Assembly (NCBI RefSeq): GCF_950023065.1
Contig: NC_088678.1
Span: 83,113,590 to 83,177,589 of the forward strand
Direction of reading: 5' to 3'
DNA from: Planococcus citri
Lineage: Eukaryota > Arthropoda > Insecta > Hemiptera > Pseudococcidae
DNA length: 64,000 nt
A program made the translations under genes and the position numbers. Each line of letters starts with the position of its first letter. The stretch's first letter is position 1. Under the pieces are notes generated by a model. The model saw nothing but the letters and a program-made list of their open reading frames with translations. It was not told the DNA's origin and searched no databases. Shown here one piece after another: positions 24,831-35,801 of the stretch.

Positions 24831-25345
24831 AGAGAGTTGGGCGAAGCCCGAGGGGGGTGCAGGGGGGACAGGGTCCCCCCGCTAACACAAGAAAGAAATC
24901 GCGGAAGGAGTGATTTGGGCGAAGCCCATGGGGGGTGTAGGGGGGACAACGTCCCCCCAAACGCAGGCGAAGCACAGGAGCGAAGCGAGGGTGCGAGTAG
25001 CTCAAGAGAAGCGCAGAACACGAAAAAAAGACAGTGGCAGGAGGTAATTGGGCGAAGCCCAAGGGGGGTGCGGGGGGGACTTTGTCCCCCCGCTAACATA
25101 AGAAAGAAATCGCGGAAGGAGTGATTTTAGCGAAGCCCATGGGGGGTGTTGTCCCCCCAAATGCATGCGAAGCACAGGAGCGAAGCGAGGGTGCGAGTAG
25201 TTCAAGCGAAGCGCAGAACACGAAAAAAAGACATCAGCAGGAGGTAGTTGGGCGAAGCCCAAGGGGGGTGTAGGGGGGACAACGTCCCCCCAAATACAGG
25301 CGAAGCACAGGAGCGAAGCGAGGGTGCGAGTAGTTCAAGAGCCCT
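24830..25345. repeat. GC-rich tandem/palindromic repeat island
   Basis: About 2.5 units of roughly 200 bp begin near 24835, 25047 and 25248. They are built from 'gggcgaagcccaaggggggtg', 'taggggggac' paired with 'gtccccccc'-like complements, 'agaaagaaatcgcggaaggag' and 'gcgaagcacaggagcgaagcgagggtgcgag'. Both the gggcgaagccc stem and the ggggggac/gtcccccc stem are self-complementary. Base composition is strikingly GC-rich against the AT-rich surroundings. The long overlapping open frames on both strands follow from this composition and are not gene evidence. Confidence 0.85.
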
Positions 25346-25399
25346 CAATGTTTCTTGCACAAAAATTTGGCTCTTACGTAGCGGCAGACTGCTACGACT

Positions 25400-26010
25400 T
25401 TTTTTTTTTGTGGAAAATAGAATTATTTTTTGGCAGTTTTGGCTGAAAAGCAGGATTCCTTTTAGCAATTTTGACAAAAAATAAGATCATTTTTCGGTAA
25501 ATTGGGGATAGGGTGGGGGAGGAACAGCACTTCTTCATAGACAGCCATAAGGCAAAAATCATTACTATTTGGATGTTTTGACCTACAATCTGGAATACCT
25601 TGGTAGATAATTTTTTTGCAAAAATTTGAACTTGATGACGATTTTGGAAACAATGGGACTTTTGACCATTTCGGCAAAACAGAGGACTTCTTTGGCAGTT
25701 TTGACCAAAATTGAAATTTTTCAACAAGTTTGACAGAATAGCCCAGTTAACTTTTTGACGATTTTTCCAAAAAATGTAACTTCAATATTTTTTGTAACTT
25801 CGGAAAAGATTGAGACCATTGAAAATTTTCGTAAAAGTTGATATTTTTGATAATTTTGACAGAAGACTTGGCCCTTGACCGTTTGGGAAATTTTAGCGAG
25901 AAATAGAACTGTTCATGGTCAATTTTTTCAAAAAATAGGACTTTTACTCGGCAGTTTTAGATGAAAAAATTAACACGTCTTAGACAGCTTATGCAAAAAT
26001 TATTAAAAGC
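25400..26010. repeat. Duplicated block, second part of copy A
   Basis: Matches 42507-43066 in the same orientation, including 'ggaaaatagaattattttttggcagttttgg', 'acagccataaggcaaaaatcattactatttgg' and 'ctcggcagttttagatgaaaaaattaacacgtctta'. Internally it is a degenerate short-period repeat of 'gacttttgaccattt-ggcaaaa'. In copy B it directly follows the material equivalent to 22925, so the 2.5 kb of repeats at 22925-25400 is inserted here or deleted there. Confidence 0.85.
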
Positions 26011-26382
26011 AATTGTTGCATAAAAAAATCAAATAACATCTAGACGATACCTACACAATGTTCCTTTTTTCTTCACCTCCAACAAGGCTAAATGATTTGT
26101 TTGTTGGTCAGATTTGGTGTAGAAGAAACAAAAAAAAAAAAAAAAAAAAAAAAAAAATGATATAAAATCATCTCGCAGGAATTTAGGGGTTCTCAAAACG
26201 TCAATTTGAAAGAAAGAAATCTCAATTGAAAAAAGACTCGAGTTTGCGTTTTTGATTCCTGATTCGTATCTATACGTAAACACAATGTTTCTTACTCGAC
26301 TGACGTCAATGTTAAGTGCAAATTTTAAAAAGTTCAATAAAATAATAGAAAGCCATTTTTGAACATTTGATAATTTTTTTTA
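26011..26382. other. Spacer with a 28-bp A-run
   Basis: AT-rich sequence with an uninterrupted A-run at 26130-26157. No gene or recognisable repeat is seen. Confidence 0.5.
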
Positions 26383-28460
26383 TATTCCGGCGTATGGCAA
26401 TAGGAGTAATTGCACGCCCCCCCGCCGATCCTCCGGGACAACCTTTTTTCTTAAAGGGAACACCCTAAGGAACATTTGAAAGCAAACTTGCCAAAAAAAA
26501 AAGTTGGCCTTACTTACAAAATGGCGGCCATTTTGATTGACAGGTCAACCGAAATCGCAGATTTTGCATTTTAACATAGGACTTGCACGAACTTTTTCAA
26601 ACTTTACAGAGATAGATCGAAAGATCATGCAAAAATTTATCACCTGTCAAAATTTCAAGTGCTAAAGTGCGTTTTTAGATTTTTGGTGAATTTTTGAAAA
26701 TCGAATTCAGGCCAAAAATGAGGGGTAAAATCAACATTTTACCAAATTGACCAAGAAGGCTGAAATTTGGGATATACCCTATTTTCGACATGCCAAATCG
26801 ATTGGAAACGGTTTCAACCCGTTTTGAGCAGTTCTGGAGCCTCCAGCAGATTTCTGAAACTCAAAATTCCCACAAAATTCGATCCATCAAATTGGAGTTG
26901 TAAAGCTGACATTTATTCTAAAAACTAATTTCAATACGCTACGAAATACTGCAAGTAAATTTCAAGTCGTTTTGGAGCCTCCAGCGACTTTTTTGAAAAT
27001 TACTGGAGCCTCCGGTAGATTTTTGAAACTTGAAATTTCCCCAAAATTTCATCAAACTGAGATGGAGAGTCCAAATTCATTCTGCAAACTAATTTCAATA
27101 CGCTACGAAGTTGACTGGTGGTGGATTTCAAGTCGTTTTGGAGCCTCCAACGACTTTTTGAAAGGTTATATGGCGTTTTTTTGGAAAATTGAAATTTCCT
27201 AAAAGTAGCTGGAAACTTCAAAACCATTTGAAACTACCATGTAGTCTGCGAAGTAAATTTCAGCTAGCCAACTCCATTTCATAAATTAATGTTGCGGGAA
27301 TTTCAAGTTTCAAAAATCTACTGTAGGTAGAGATGTGTAGTCTGAAAAGTGAAAAGTACTTTTCTTTCAATGCAAAATTGAAAAGAAAAGTTCCTAATTT
27401 TCATTTCACTTTTCAGTTTTCACTAAAAAAAAATGAGTGACCAATCAATTTACTCACCAGAGAACACTGACCTCATCGATGAAGTCAATTATCAAGTTTC
27501 ACTCTATCCACTCCTCCACCATGGGTGCTGAATTGCATTTTGATATTTTTCACAGCATTTTTTTCAAAACAGAAAAACCCAAAAATGTTAAAGGCTCTAG
27601 AAAGGCTCAAAACTACCATTTTTTGATTAAATAGGTGAAAAAATATGATTTTGTTTTTTTGTGTATTTTAGATAAGCAAAAAATACATCAATTTGAAGCT
27701 TTTACAGAGAGTTTTAAAATGAGACTCACACGATTTACTTTTCACTTTTCACAACTTTTCACACTTTTCAATGAACTTTTCACTTTTCATTTCACCAAAA
27801 TTACTTTTCTGAAAAGTGCACATCTCTAACTGGAGGCTCCAGTAATTTTCAAAAAAAGTCGCTGGAGGCCCTAAAATTACTTGAACCCACCTGAAGTCGT
27901 CTTCAGAGAGTGTTAAAATTGGAGTGTAGGCCTAGAGTAAATTTCAGCTTTTCATCATTTGATGAAATTTTGTGAAAAGTTAAAGTTTCAAAAATCTGTT
28001 GGAGCCTCCAGAAATGCTCAAAACGAGTTGAAACCGTTTCCTATCGATTTGGCATGTCGAAAATAGGGCATATCCCAAATTTCAGCTTTCTTGGTCAATT
28101 TGGTAAAATTTTGATTTTTTTCTCTCATTTTTGGCCTAAATTCGATTTTCAAAAATTCACCAAAAATCTAAAAACGCACTTTAGCATTTGAAATTTTGAC
28201 AGGTGATAAATTTTTGCATGATCTTTCGATCTACCTTTGTAAAGTTTGAAAAAGTTCGTGCAAGTCCTATGTTAAAACGCAAAATCTGCGATTTCGGCTG
28301 ACCTGTCAATCAAAATGGCCGCCATTTTGTAAGTAAGGCCAACTTTTTTTTTGTCAAGTTTGCTTTAAAATGTTCCTTAGGATGTCCCCTTTAAGAAAAA
28401 AGTTAACCCGGAGGATCGGCGGGGGGGGTGCAATTACTCCTATTGTCATATGCCGGACTA
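26383..28460. mobile_element. Fold-back TIR element, copy 3, with nested hAT MITE
   Basis: The left end is a mutated terminus (TATTCCGGCGTATGGCAATA, then poly-C). The right end is GTCATATGCCGGACTA at 28445-28460. Inverted arms carry ATGGCGGCCATTTT and its complement at 26520 and 28315. The element is longer than copy 2 because a 501-bp hAT-type MITE is inserted at 27328-27828. Confidence 0.9.
27320..27836. mobile_element. hAT-type MITE inserted in fold-back copy 3
   Basis: Element 27328-27828 starts TAGAGATGTG and ends CACATCTCTA. The subterminal regions are inverted, rich in 'gaaaagtgaaaagt' and 'acttttcacttttc'. Flanking 8-bp sequences ACTGTAGG (27320-27327) and ACTGGAGG (27829-27836) match at 7 of 8 positions. 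Removing the element and one copy restores 'aaaatctactggaggctcc', the normal fold-back sequence. An 8-bp duplication with TAGAGATG-type ends fits the hAT superfamily. No transposase is encoded. Confidence 0.9.
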
Positions 28461-28469
28461 TAACGTCAG

Positions 28470-28630
28470 AAAAAAATTAAGACTATTGAAAATTTTCGCA
28501 AAATTTGAAATAATAATCTTAACAGAAAACTTGACCTTTTAGCAAATTTTAGCGAGAAACAGGACTCTCCATGGACAATTTTTTCCAAAAATAGGGACTT
28601 TTACTCGGCAGTTTTAGATGAAAAATGGTT
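28470..28630. repeat. Short third copy of the 25.8-25.97 kb block
   Basis: 'gactattgaaaattttcgcaaaa', 'aattttagcgagaaacagg' and 'cttttactcggcagttttagatgaaaaa' match 25815-25970 and 42890-43040. It lies directly to the right of fold-back copy 3. Confidence 0.8.
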
Positions 28631-28804
28631 TCGCGAATCTATGTAAGTACTCGTATATGTATGTATATTAAGAAGGAAACCTATACATACATCGAGGTTC
28701 AGTTTCTGCTACTTTGATAGATCTCTTCATTACTGTTGTACGTACAGAATTAACATGTATCTACTGGTAGAAAATGATTACCTATATTTACAAAGTCGCA
28801 GGGT

Positions 28805-30345
28805 CTATGTTTTTTGAGTGTAGGCTCGAAAAACATTCTGGGTTGAATTGATAATGTTGCAAAATCGAAGAAATGTTGCCATTGTCAATGGATAAACACT
28901 GAGGGCGACTGGTGTGATTGGCGCTTGTGTCTCACACAGAAGTATATAAACGTCCTTCCGAATGTTTTTGAACCAATACCAAGGTGTAGAATATACAGCA
29001 AAGGATAAATCTGATGTCTGTGTGAATGTAAAATAATACATATAAGTTGATGAGGCATTAGTAGTGCCATTGTGTTGCTATTGATCGATGGAAATTTACC
29101 ATTTGTTCAAGCGTAGCTCCCACCCAACAGATCAATGTATACTTCTTGAATAGTTGAGATGAAGACACAGAGTTCTCTCACTCTCACCATTAAGGGAGTG
29201 CCCGGCTAGTGTATGTCCATGTCCATATCCATGTGAACGACAAGAAATCAATTATTTAATCAAAGAATTAATTGATTAGATACAATGTTTACAGATTTCT
29301 AAATTAAATTTACGTAAATTTCAAAACTTACCGACACGAGAACCAAAACATGGGTAACTTCAACATACAATATAACTGGAAGTATGATACCAGCGGTGGC
29401 TTCTAAATAGCCTCGAAAAATTGAAACGAATCTGTAATAATGGGCAGTTTTCTTAGTACTACTGATAAATGGTTACCTGAATGGTATAATTGGTATAGGT
29501 ATATGAAAGGGAATCACCTTTTGAGATTGTTTATATCTTGTATACATTTTTTCAAGACATTCTCGAACTTCGGTTCCATACTTTTGTAATTATCGATATT
29601 TATAACAACATTTTTGCTTAATGAATTCAATTCGTTGATAATGCGTTGAGTCTCATTATGACAAACAGCGATCCAAGGTATTGGCAAAAATCGACTAGCT
29701 GCGTAAATAATAAAAAAACAGGTTCCCTGCCAAACGCTCGCAATGGTAATCGATGAATAAAAACCCAGAGACGCGTAGTGTTCAAGCCCAGAAAAAGGTA
29801 TCATGTAATACATATATGTAATTATATACTTTTTCTTCCTCATAAAATAATATCATGTCCAGCATCGTAATTAAAAGGTACGGTATAAGTGGTATCAAAA
29901 GTGCCGCTGCAGCATTCGTCACTACTTGTTTTACATCGATTTCGTTTTCAAATTTGCTCGTTTTTTTCATCAGTATTCGATCAGCTGCCAGAATCATTCG
30001 TTCTATTTCATTTCTGTATGAGTATATGATTGCCGGTTTCACAAGTAATTCATTTGCAGCAATAACGGTTGCAAATCCGGTGTAAATGAGTAGCAGAAGG
30101 TCCCCAGTCTGTCTGCCGTAGATTAGGTATGATATTACAGAAAATGCGATTTGTATAAATGTCGAGTAAACGCTACAGAACCACACTAATTTTGTTTTCT
30201 TGTGTATTTTATCAGTATAATATACGTTACCCGCCACGCAGTAAATTGAATAAAGCTGATTAGCTAAGGTCGTCTGGAACCCGAACATATTCTCTTTCCC
30301 GAGTGCTTGGAGCACTATTTTTTTAACATCTCTTATAACTTCCAT
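28805..30345 (-). CDS. Insect odorant receptor (7tm_6), four exons, one frameshift
   Basis: Predicted exons, 5' to 3', are 30345-29518, 29431-29332, 29144-29100 and 29017-28805. Introns have GT donors (gtgatt, gtaagt, gtaaat) and AG acceptors, and all phases agree. The product is about 394 aa, a normal full length for this family. It has several hydrophobic segments, and the last exons read CWVGATLEQM, TSDLSFAVYSTPWYWF, ILLCETQAPITPVALSVYPL and TMATFLRFCNIINS. That is the typical C-terminal OR signature: a Y-x-x-x-W motif, then QxP, then a YPLxxxTF motif. Such proteins form ligand-gated cation channels with the co-receptor Orco in sensory neurons. One net extra base between about 29775 and 29855 breaks exon 1 in an AT-rich run: it is a pseudogene lesion, a sequencing error or an unrecognised micro-intron. 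The rest is clean, so the lesion is recent or artefactual. Confidence 0.88.
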
Positions 30346-30544
30346 GATAAGAGAAAATTTTCAATAACAATTGCTGTATGTGTGAATGTAGGTAGATGTA
30401 CTACTTATAATGTTCTATTCAAAAACTGAGAAACTAAGCAACGACTGGCGATCAACTCCGAACTGATATCACAATAAAATGTGCATAATATAATGTTTAC
30501 TAGTACTTACTTACCAAGAGTCTGTATGTTGAAGTGTATACAAT

Positions 30545-31415
30545 CAGCGATGTTCAATTATGCACTAACAAGCGAGTAGGTACATACATATAATATAGGT
30601 ATATATTTTTGAAATAATTTATTAGGGAACCTATATATTGCCTACTTGCAACTAATGAGACTGCAGGGGTGTTTAGTTATGCACTATCGACTGTGTAGCT
30701 AATAGGTACCTACCTATACCCATATATATATATATATATAGGTATTAGTATCCAGACATGTCAACTATTCAATGGGTTAATTTTACTATACAAGTGGACT
30801 GACCAACTTCTCAACTATAGTTGACAAGTCATGGGTTAATTTTACTATACAAGTCAACTATGAGTTTTCGGAAACTTCCACCAGAGGGCGCATGGCTTAG
30901 AAATCAAGGCGCGAGGACGAACGCAGGGTCTACAGTCAATTTGTAGTGAGTAGAATGTGATGTGCTGGTGGAGATGTATGCAAATACATCGATCCTGAGT
31001 GTACACGACAACAAATTTGACTTGAAATTTTTCAGTATTTTATTGGCCTATGGAAAATTTAGAAACATCAAAAATTTTTATGCTGTTTAAGCTTTCTTTT
31101 GGTGTCTTAACTTTCTCAAAATTCAAATTACTTCAACTCCATTTTCAAAAATTTTCTTCAAAATTTAGCCTAAAAATCTGATTATTTTTTTCAAAACATA
31201 GATTTTTTTAATATTAGACTGAATCTGCAAATAAAATTTCAATAAGTGATTTAGAACAGAAATTATACCAATTTTAAACTTTTGTTCACTTTTCTGCATA
31301 TATGCCAAGCATAGTTGACATGTCTGGTCGCTAGCAAATATATATATATATTTTTGAAATAATTTATTAGGAAACCTACATATTGCCTACTTACAACTAA
31401 TGAGACTGCAGGACA
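30545..31415. repeat. Two tandem copies of a ~120-bp unit, the second split by a TIR element
   Basis: 'atatatttttgaaataatttattaggg', 'aacctatatattgcctacttgcaactaatgagactgcagg' occurs at about 30602-30670 and again at 31346-31413. The preceding part ('gttcaattatgcactaa' and 'gtttagttatgcactat') is duplicated too. A terminal-inverted-repeat element lies inside the second copy. An AT dinucleotide run lies at 30723-30740. Confidence 0.8.
30752..31327. mobile_element. 576-bp element with 17-bp perfect terminal inverted repeats
   Basis: It starts CCAGACATGTCAACTAT and ends ATAGTTGACATGTCTGG. The left part repeats 'gggttaattttactatacaagt' twice. No matching flanking target duplication was found by eye, so the superfamily is unassigned. 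There is no coding capacity. Confidence 0.8.
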
Positions 31416-31700
31416 ACTTTGTTAAAATTATACATACACCTTGTTCGCTTCATTAAATAATTCATCTAGGATATTCTTTCAGGGTCATTCCATGTCAATT
31501 CGATCAACGTTTTTGAGTCATGTCTTTTGATTTCGCTCAAATTTTTTTTACAATATCTACCCACCCAGTAGATAAGAAACCCGCAATCCGTTTGATCCCA
31601 GCCCCGCGGGCTTCCATTATTTTCACATTGTCTCGAGGTACTCAACTTCGGCAGCGCATTCCTCCAAAACTATGATACTTTGATCAAAACTGATTTCACG
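31416..31700. other. Flank of inverted-repeat element
   Basis: Carries 'agggtcattccatgtcaattcg' at about 31481. A related direct copy ('agggtcattctatgctaaatcg') lies at about 32966, which may mark the outer limits of the element between them. Confidence 0.45.
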
Positions 31701-32650
31701 GTTCGAAAGGGTATTGAATTTTAAACTATTTAAGCATTTTGAAATTTTCAAAATTTGGTTTAACTTTCAAATTGAAAGTTCAAACTTCAAAATGGCGCTG
31801 TAAGTGGGAGCTACCATTTAAAATTCTGAAAAAATATCCATAGATGTAGCTTTTGATGCTTTTTCGAAATATTCAAGTTTCGAGGTGGGATCCCTTGATA
31901 GAGGGGGTGCATCCCCACCCGCAATTTGAGGCAAAACTTTCGAAAAAAAATCTGGGGCATGTGATTTATCGAATTGTATGTTTTTGGTAACGCTGAACAC
32001 AAATATGACGTTAGATTTTTGATTCGACCCCATCCACGGCCCCCAGCACCTCCCTAAGGGGGTAACCTAAAAAAAAAATGGTTTAAATCGTGTGACACAT
32101 GAAAAAGTATGTTTTCGATATCGCTGAACACGAATATGGCCGTAGTTTTTCAAATTGACCTCACCCATGGCTCCCAGAACCTCCCCCAATTGGTAAAAGT
32201 CCAAAAAATTGGCTGGAGGCTGGAGATGGGGTCCAACCAAAAATCTGACGTCATATTCGCGTTCAGCGTCACCAAAAACATGCTATTTGATGTGTCGCAC
32301 GAAAAAAAAAACTATTTTGAACTTTTGCCCCATTTGGGGGGTGGTGGGGGCCGTGGATGGGATCGAATCAAAAATCTAACGTCATATTCGTATTCAGCTT
32401 TACCAAAATCATACAATTCAATATATCACATGCCCCAGATTTTTTTCGAAAGTTTTGCCCCAAATTGGGGGTGGGGGTGCACCCCCTCCATTGAGAGGTC
32501 CCCATCTCGAAACTTGAATATTTCGAAAAACATCAAAAGTTACATCTTATGGAAATTTTTTCAGAATTTTAAATGGTAGCTCCCACTTACAGGACCATTT
32601 TGAAATTTTCAAAATGCTTAAAAAGTTCAAAATTCAATACCCTTTCGAAC
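31701..32650. repeat. Inverted-repeat (fold-back) element, arms about 320-360 bp
   Basis: The left arm 31701-32060 and right arm 32335-32650 are diverged inverted copies. For example 'gttcgaaagggtattgaatt' pairs with 'aattcaataccctttcgaac'. 'gaaatattcaagtttcgag' pairs with 'ctcgaaacttgaatatttc'. 'aaaaaaatctggggcatgtgat' pairs with 'tcacatgccccagatttttt'. A left-arm insertion of about 40 bp breaks symmetry. The central 270 bp contains further partial copies. Open frames on both strands are by-products. Confidence 0.85.
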
Positions 32651-33639
32651 CTCCACATCAACTTTAATGAAAGGTTCTAACTCAAAATGTTTTCCAAACA
32701 TTGAAATAGTTCCTCTTCAAGATTTCATTTTTCAAAGTTGTATTATGCTAAATGAAGGTAGGATACCAGATCTTTAAAATGAGGTGCTATTTATTCCTCA
32801 CAATTAATTATAAGATGATAAAAATAATGAATCAAGTTTTTTAAAAAAAGAAAATCACTCTCCTGTAAAATTTCACTTTTTTGAGATGTGACCTTATTAC
32901 TCCCGAGGTGCGATACTTATAATCTATGTAGGCTATTTTGAAAATTATTGATTTTCAATTGCCATAGGGTCATTCTATGCTAAATCGGCGGATTTTTTCT
33001 CGAGGGTTCTTCGATATTTTTCAAAATCAGATAATGTTTAGAGGTCATCAAACGATGACAACATGACGCAAACTGGACATTTTTTCGATTTTTTTAAATT
33101 TCAGTTGCAAATTGCTCCGGTTGTAGGTAGCCCTACGTGTTATAGAATTTTGAACTTTTTTTCAAATTGTAGTACGTTGAGAGGGTAATCGACGAATGAT
33201 GTCAAAATCAAATCAGTGTTGCTATTTTCAAAAACCTAAAAAAAATCGATTTAAAAATATAGGTAAGTAGGTATAATTTAAATATATGGGTAACCACGAT
33301 GTCCACGAGTAAAAATTCTCAGTTTTAGTCCTTTTCATGTAAAATAATACATACACATATACCTATCAAAAAATTGGACTGGCATTTAGTTTCATTTTCA
33401 AGAAAAAAAATTTACACCCCCTCCCCCTCCCCTATTTGTCAACGAATTGACGAAAATGCCATTTTTCGTGCTACATATAATTTTAAGAGTGAAACACATT
33501 GAAAGAATTCCGCTCCGTTTTAAACAAAAGCAGGAACCTAAAACATTAATACTTTTGCACTTTTTAAATATGTATTCCACCAATATGTAGACGGACATGT
33601 GAAAAAAAAGACCGACTTTTCTCTAAATAAAAATATTTT
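32651..33639. other. AT-rich intron sequence
   Basis: No gene is seen. A related 'gggtcattctatgctaaatcg' block lies near 32966, and a C-rich run near 33415-33435. Confidence 0.45.
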
Positions 33640-34445
33640 ACGAACAAATTGATTCGCTTTTTTTGAAATACTTGTACAACAATAATTCATCTGTTTCCAA
33701 TCGAATAGAATCATTTACGAACGATTGGCCATTGAACAAATTGATTGATTTCTAGGCGAATCATTCGCGAACGAATTGATTCGTATAAGTGACTTGTTCG
33801 CGAACGAATCGATTCGTTTACTCAATTTTTGATGAATCATTCGCGAACGAATTGATTCATATAAGTGACTCGTTCGCGAACGAATCGATTCATTTACTCA
33901 ATTTTTGATGAATCATGCGCGAACGAATTCATATAAGTGACTCGTTCGCGAACAAATCGATTCGTATAGGTGACTCGTTCGTGAACGAATTGATTCATTT
34001 ACTCAATTTTTGATGAATCATTCGCGAACAAATTGAATAATTTTTAGTGAATCATTCGCAAACGAATTGATTCGTTCAAGTGACTCGTTCGCGAGCGAAT
34101 CTATTCATTCACTAACTTTTTGGTGAATCATTCACGAACGAATTGAATTATTTTTTGTGAATTATTCGCGATCGAATTGATTCATAAATAATGAATCATT
34201 GACGAACGAATCGATTCATATGATTAATTTTTGGTAAATCATTCACGAACAAATTTATCAATTGTTAGTAATAATCATTCGCGAACAAATATTGTTGAAT
34301 GAATTACTCGCGAATGACTCGATTTAAGATTGAATTATTTTTCGTGAATCATTCGCGAACGACTCGATTTATTCAATTTATTTTTGGTGAATTGTTCAAT
34401 TATTAATTTGTGGTTAATTATTCGCGAATAAATCGAGTAATTATC
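33640..34445. repeat. Palindromic-motif array 3 (short unit)
   Basis: Units of about 60-70 bp alternate 'gaatcattcgcgaacgaattgattc', 'ataagtgactcgttcgcgaac' and 'gaatcgattcatttactcaatttttgat'. The core TTCGCGAA palindrome is the same as in arrays 1 and 2. The unit is shorter and the spacer different, so the arrays expanded independently around a shared core. Confidence 0.85.
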
Positions 34446-35389
34446 GAGTCCAAAATTGATCCGCGTACATTTATTTGAAATAAGAAAATCGATAAATTCC
34501 AATATTTTCTGTCAAAAATCAACGTGCAAAAATTAAAAATCGTTCAAAAAATTGAAAAAAAAATTGTGTGCAAGGGGTACGATGTGAACCTTGTACTTCC
34601 ACACAGCAAGCTAGTTTCTTCGCCACAAGGCTACCGCTGTACCTTACCAAAATGTATTTTTAAAAGACATGTTGCTAAAATATTTAATATAAGAAAATCG
34701 ATAAATTTTCATTTCTGTTTTCGTGAAATTGATCGATAAACGTATCGTTTAAACGTCCATCGTATCATTAAAATTATCCTTGAATTTTTGCTCGAACTCG
34801 AATTTCAAAAATTCATCCGCGAATATTCGAATTTTGAAATAATACAAAAATCGATATTTTAAAATAATAATGCAAACTATGAAAAACAACTAAAAATTTC
34901 TTAATTTAGAGGCAATGCAAGCTTAGAAATTATTCTGAAATTTTGTAATTTGGAATGATATGAAAACACTGAAAAACAATTATTATTTAGAAGCAACGAG
35001 AGTTTTGAAAATGATTATTTCTCATCAGTGTGACATGGTTGAGTCACTTATGCACTACCTACCTATGTAATGTAATAGCGGTTGTAGCTGTTGAAAGGCA
35101 GCTAGCTACGCACACTTTACAGCTAAGCTATGCTTAGCTTTCTAGTTAAACATGATCTTTTCCTGATTACCATTGTGGAAATCGTTATGGCCCACGTGGG
35201 CACATATGGGCTGCGTTTCAGCAGTGCAACTGATGATATACCTTTACCTAGTATTGACATTTTACAATGTTATATTTAAGCATAGGATATGAAAAATAGA
35301 GAAAAGTACAAGTAGTTATCAGCTAATTGCTAATTGCAAGAGAGTTTTTTGCATTTTTTAAATTGATTTACGATTTGTAAGTATATTAG
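34446..35389. other. Intron sequence with a possible tRNA-like block
   Basis: Mostly AT-rich. On the minus strand at about 34565-34655 the sequence has 'tagccttgtgg' (A-box-like) followed about 30 bp later by 'aaggttcacatc' (B-box-like), with ggtac and gtacc able to pair at the ends. This suggests a tRNA-derived remnant (decayed SINE head or tRNA pseudogene), but a cloverleaf could not be completed. Confidence 0.4.
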
Positions 35390-35801
35390 TAGAGGAGAAG
35401 GTACAATTATGGACCCAGGTACAAATATGGACCCCCCCCCCCCAATGGTTTAGTGTACAACTACTAGCGCTACGGTCATGCTGAGTACTAAAAATTATAC
35501 TAGTAGTGCAGTATCGATGATCCAAGTACTTATTTCAGATCCATGCATACTTGGGTGCCTCTCATCAGCAATTGTTTTTTTTTGCGCATTTTTTTCTTCC
35601 CAATGGAAAATTTTACAAGTTTTTCATTCGGTAATTCATCAACTTCAAAAAATAAAGTTTGGAAAAAAAATTATTAGCGAAGTAAGTAGCTTACAATGAG
35701 TACTTTCAAAATATACTTTCATATTTGTCTTTACTTCAACTGATTTTCATGATTTTTTTCATTTTTTATAAACTGAGCCATAGTACAGTCATTTTAAATT
35801 T

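Noticed and set aside
24830..25345. Claim that the GC-rich island is definitely bacterial DNA
   Set aside because: Composition and palindromes are suggestive only; without a database match the source cannot be stated.
24699..25477. Several overlapping open frames on both strands rich in Gly, Pro, Leu and Arg
   Set aside because: They come from the GC-rich repeat island, where stop codons are rare in all frames. No domain or start context supports a gene.
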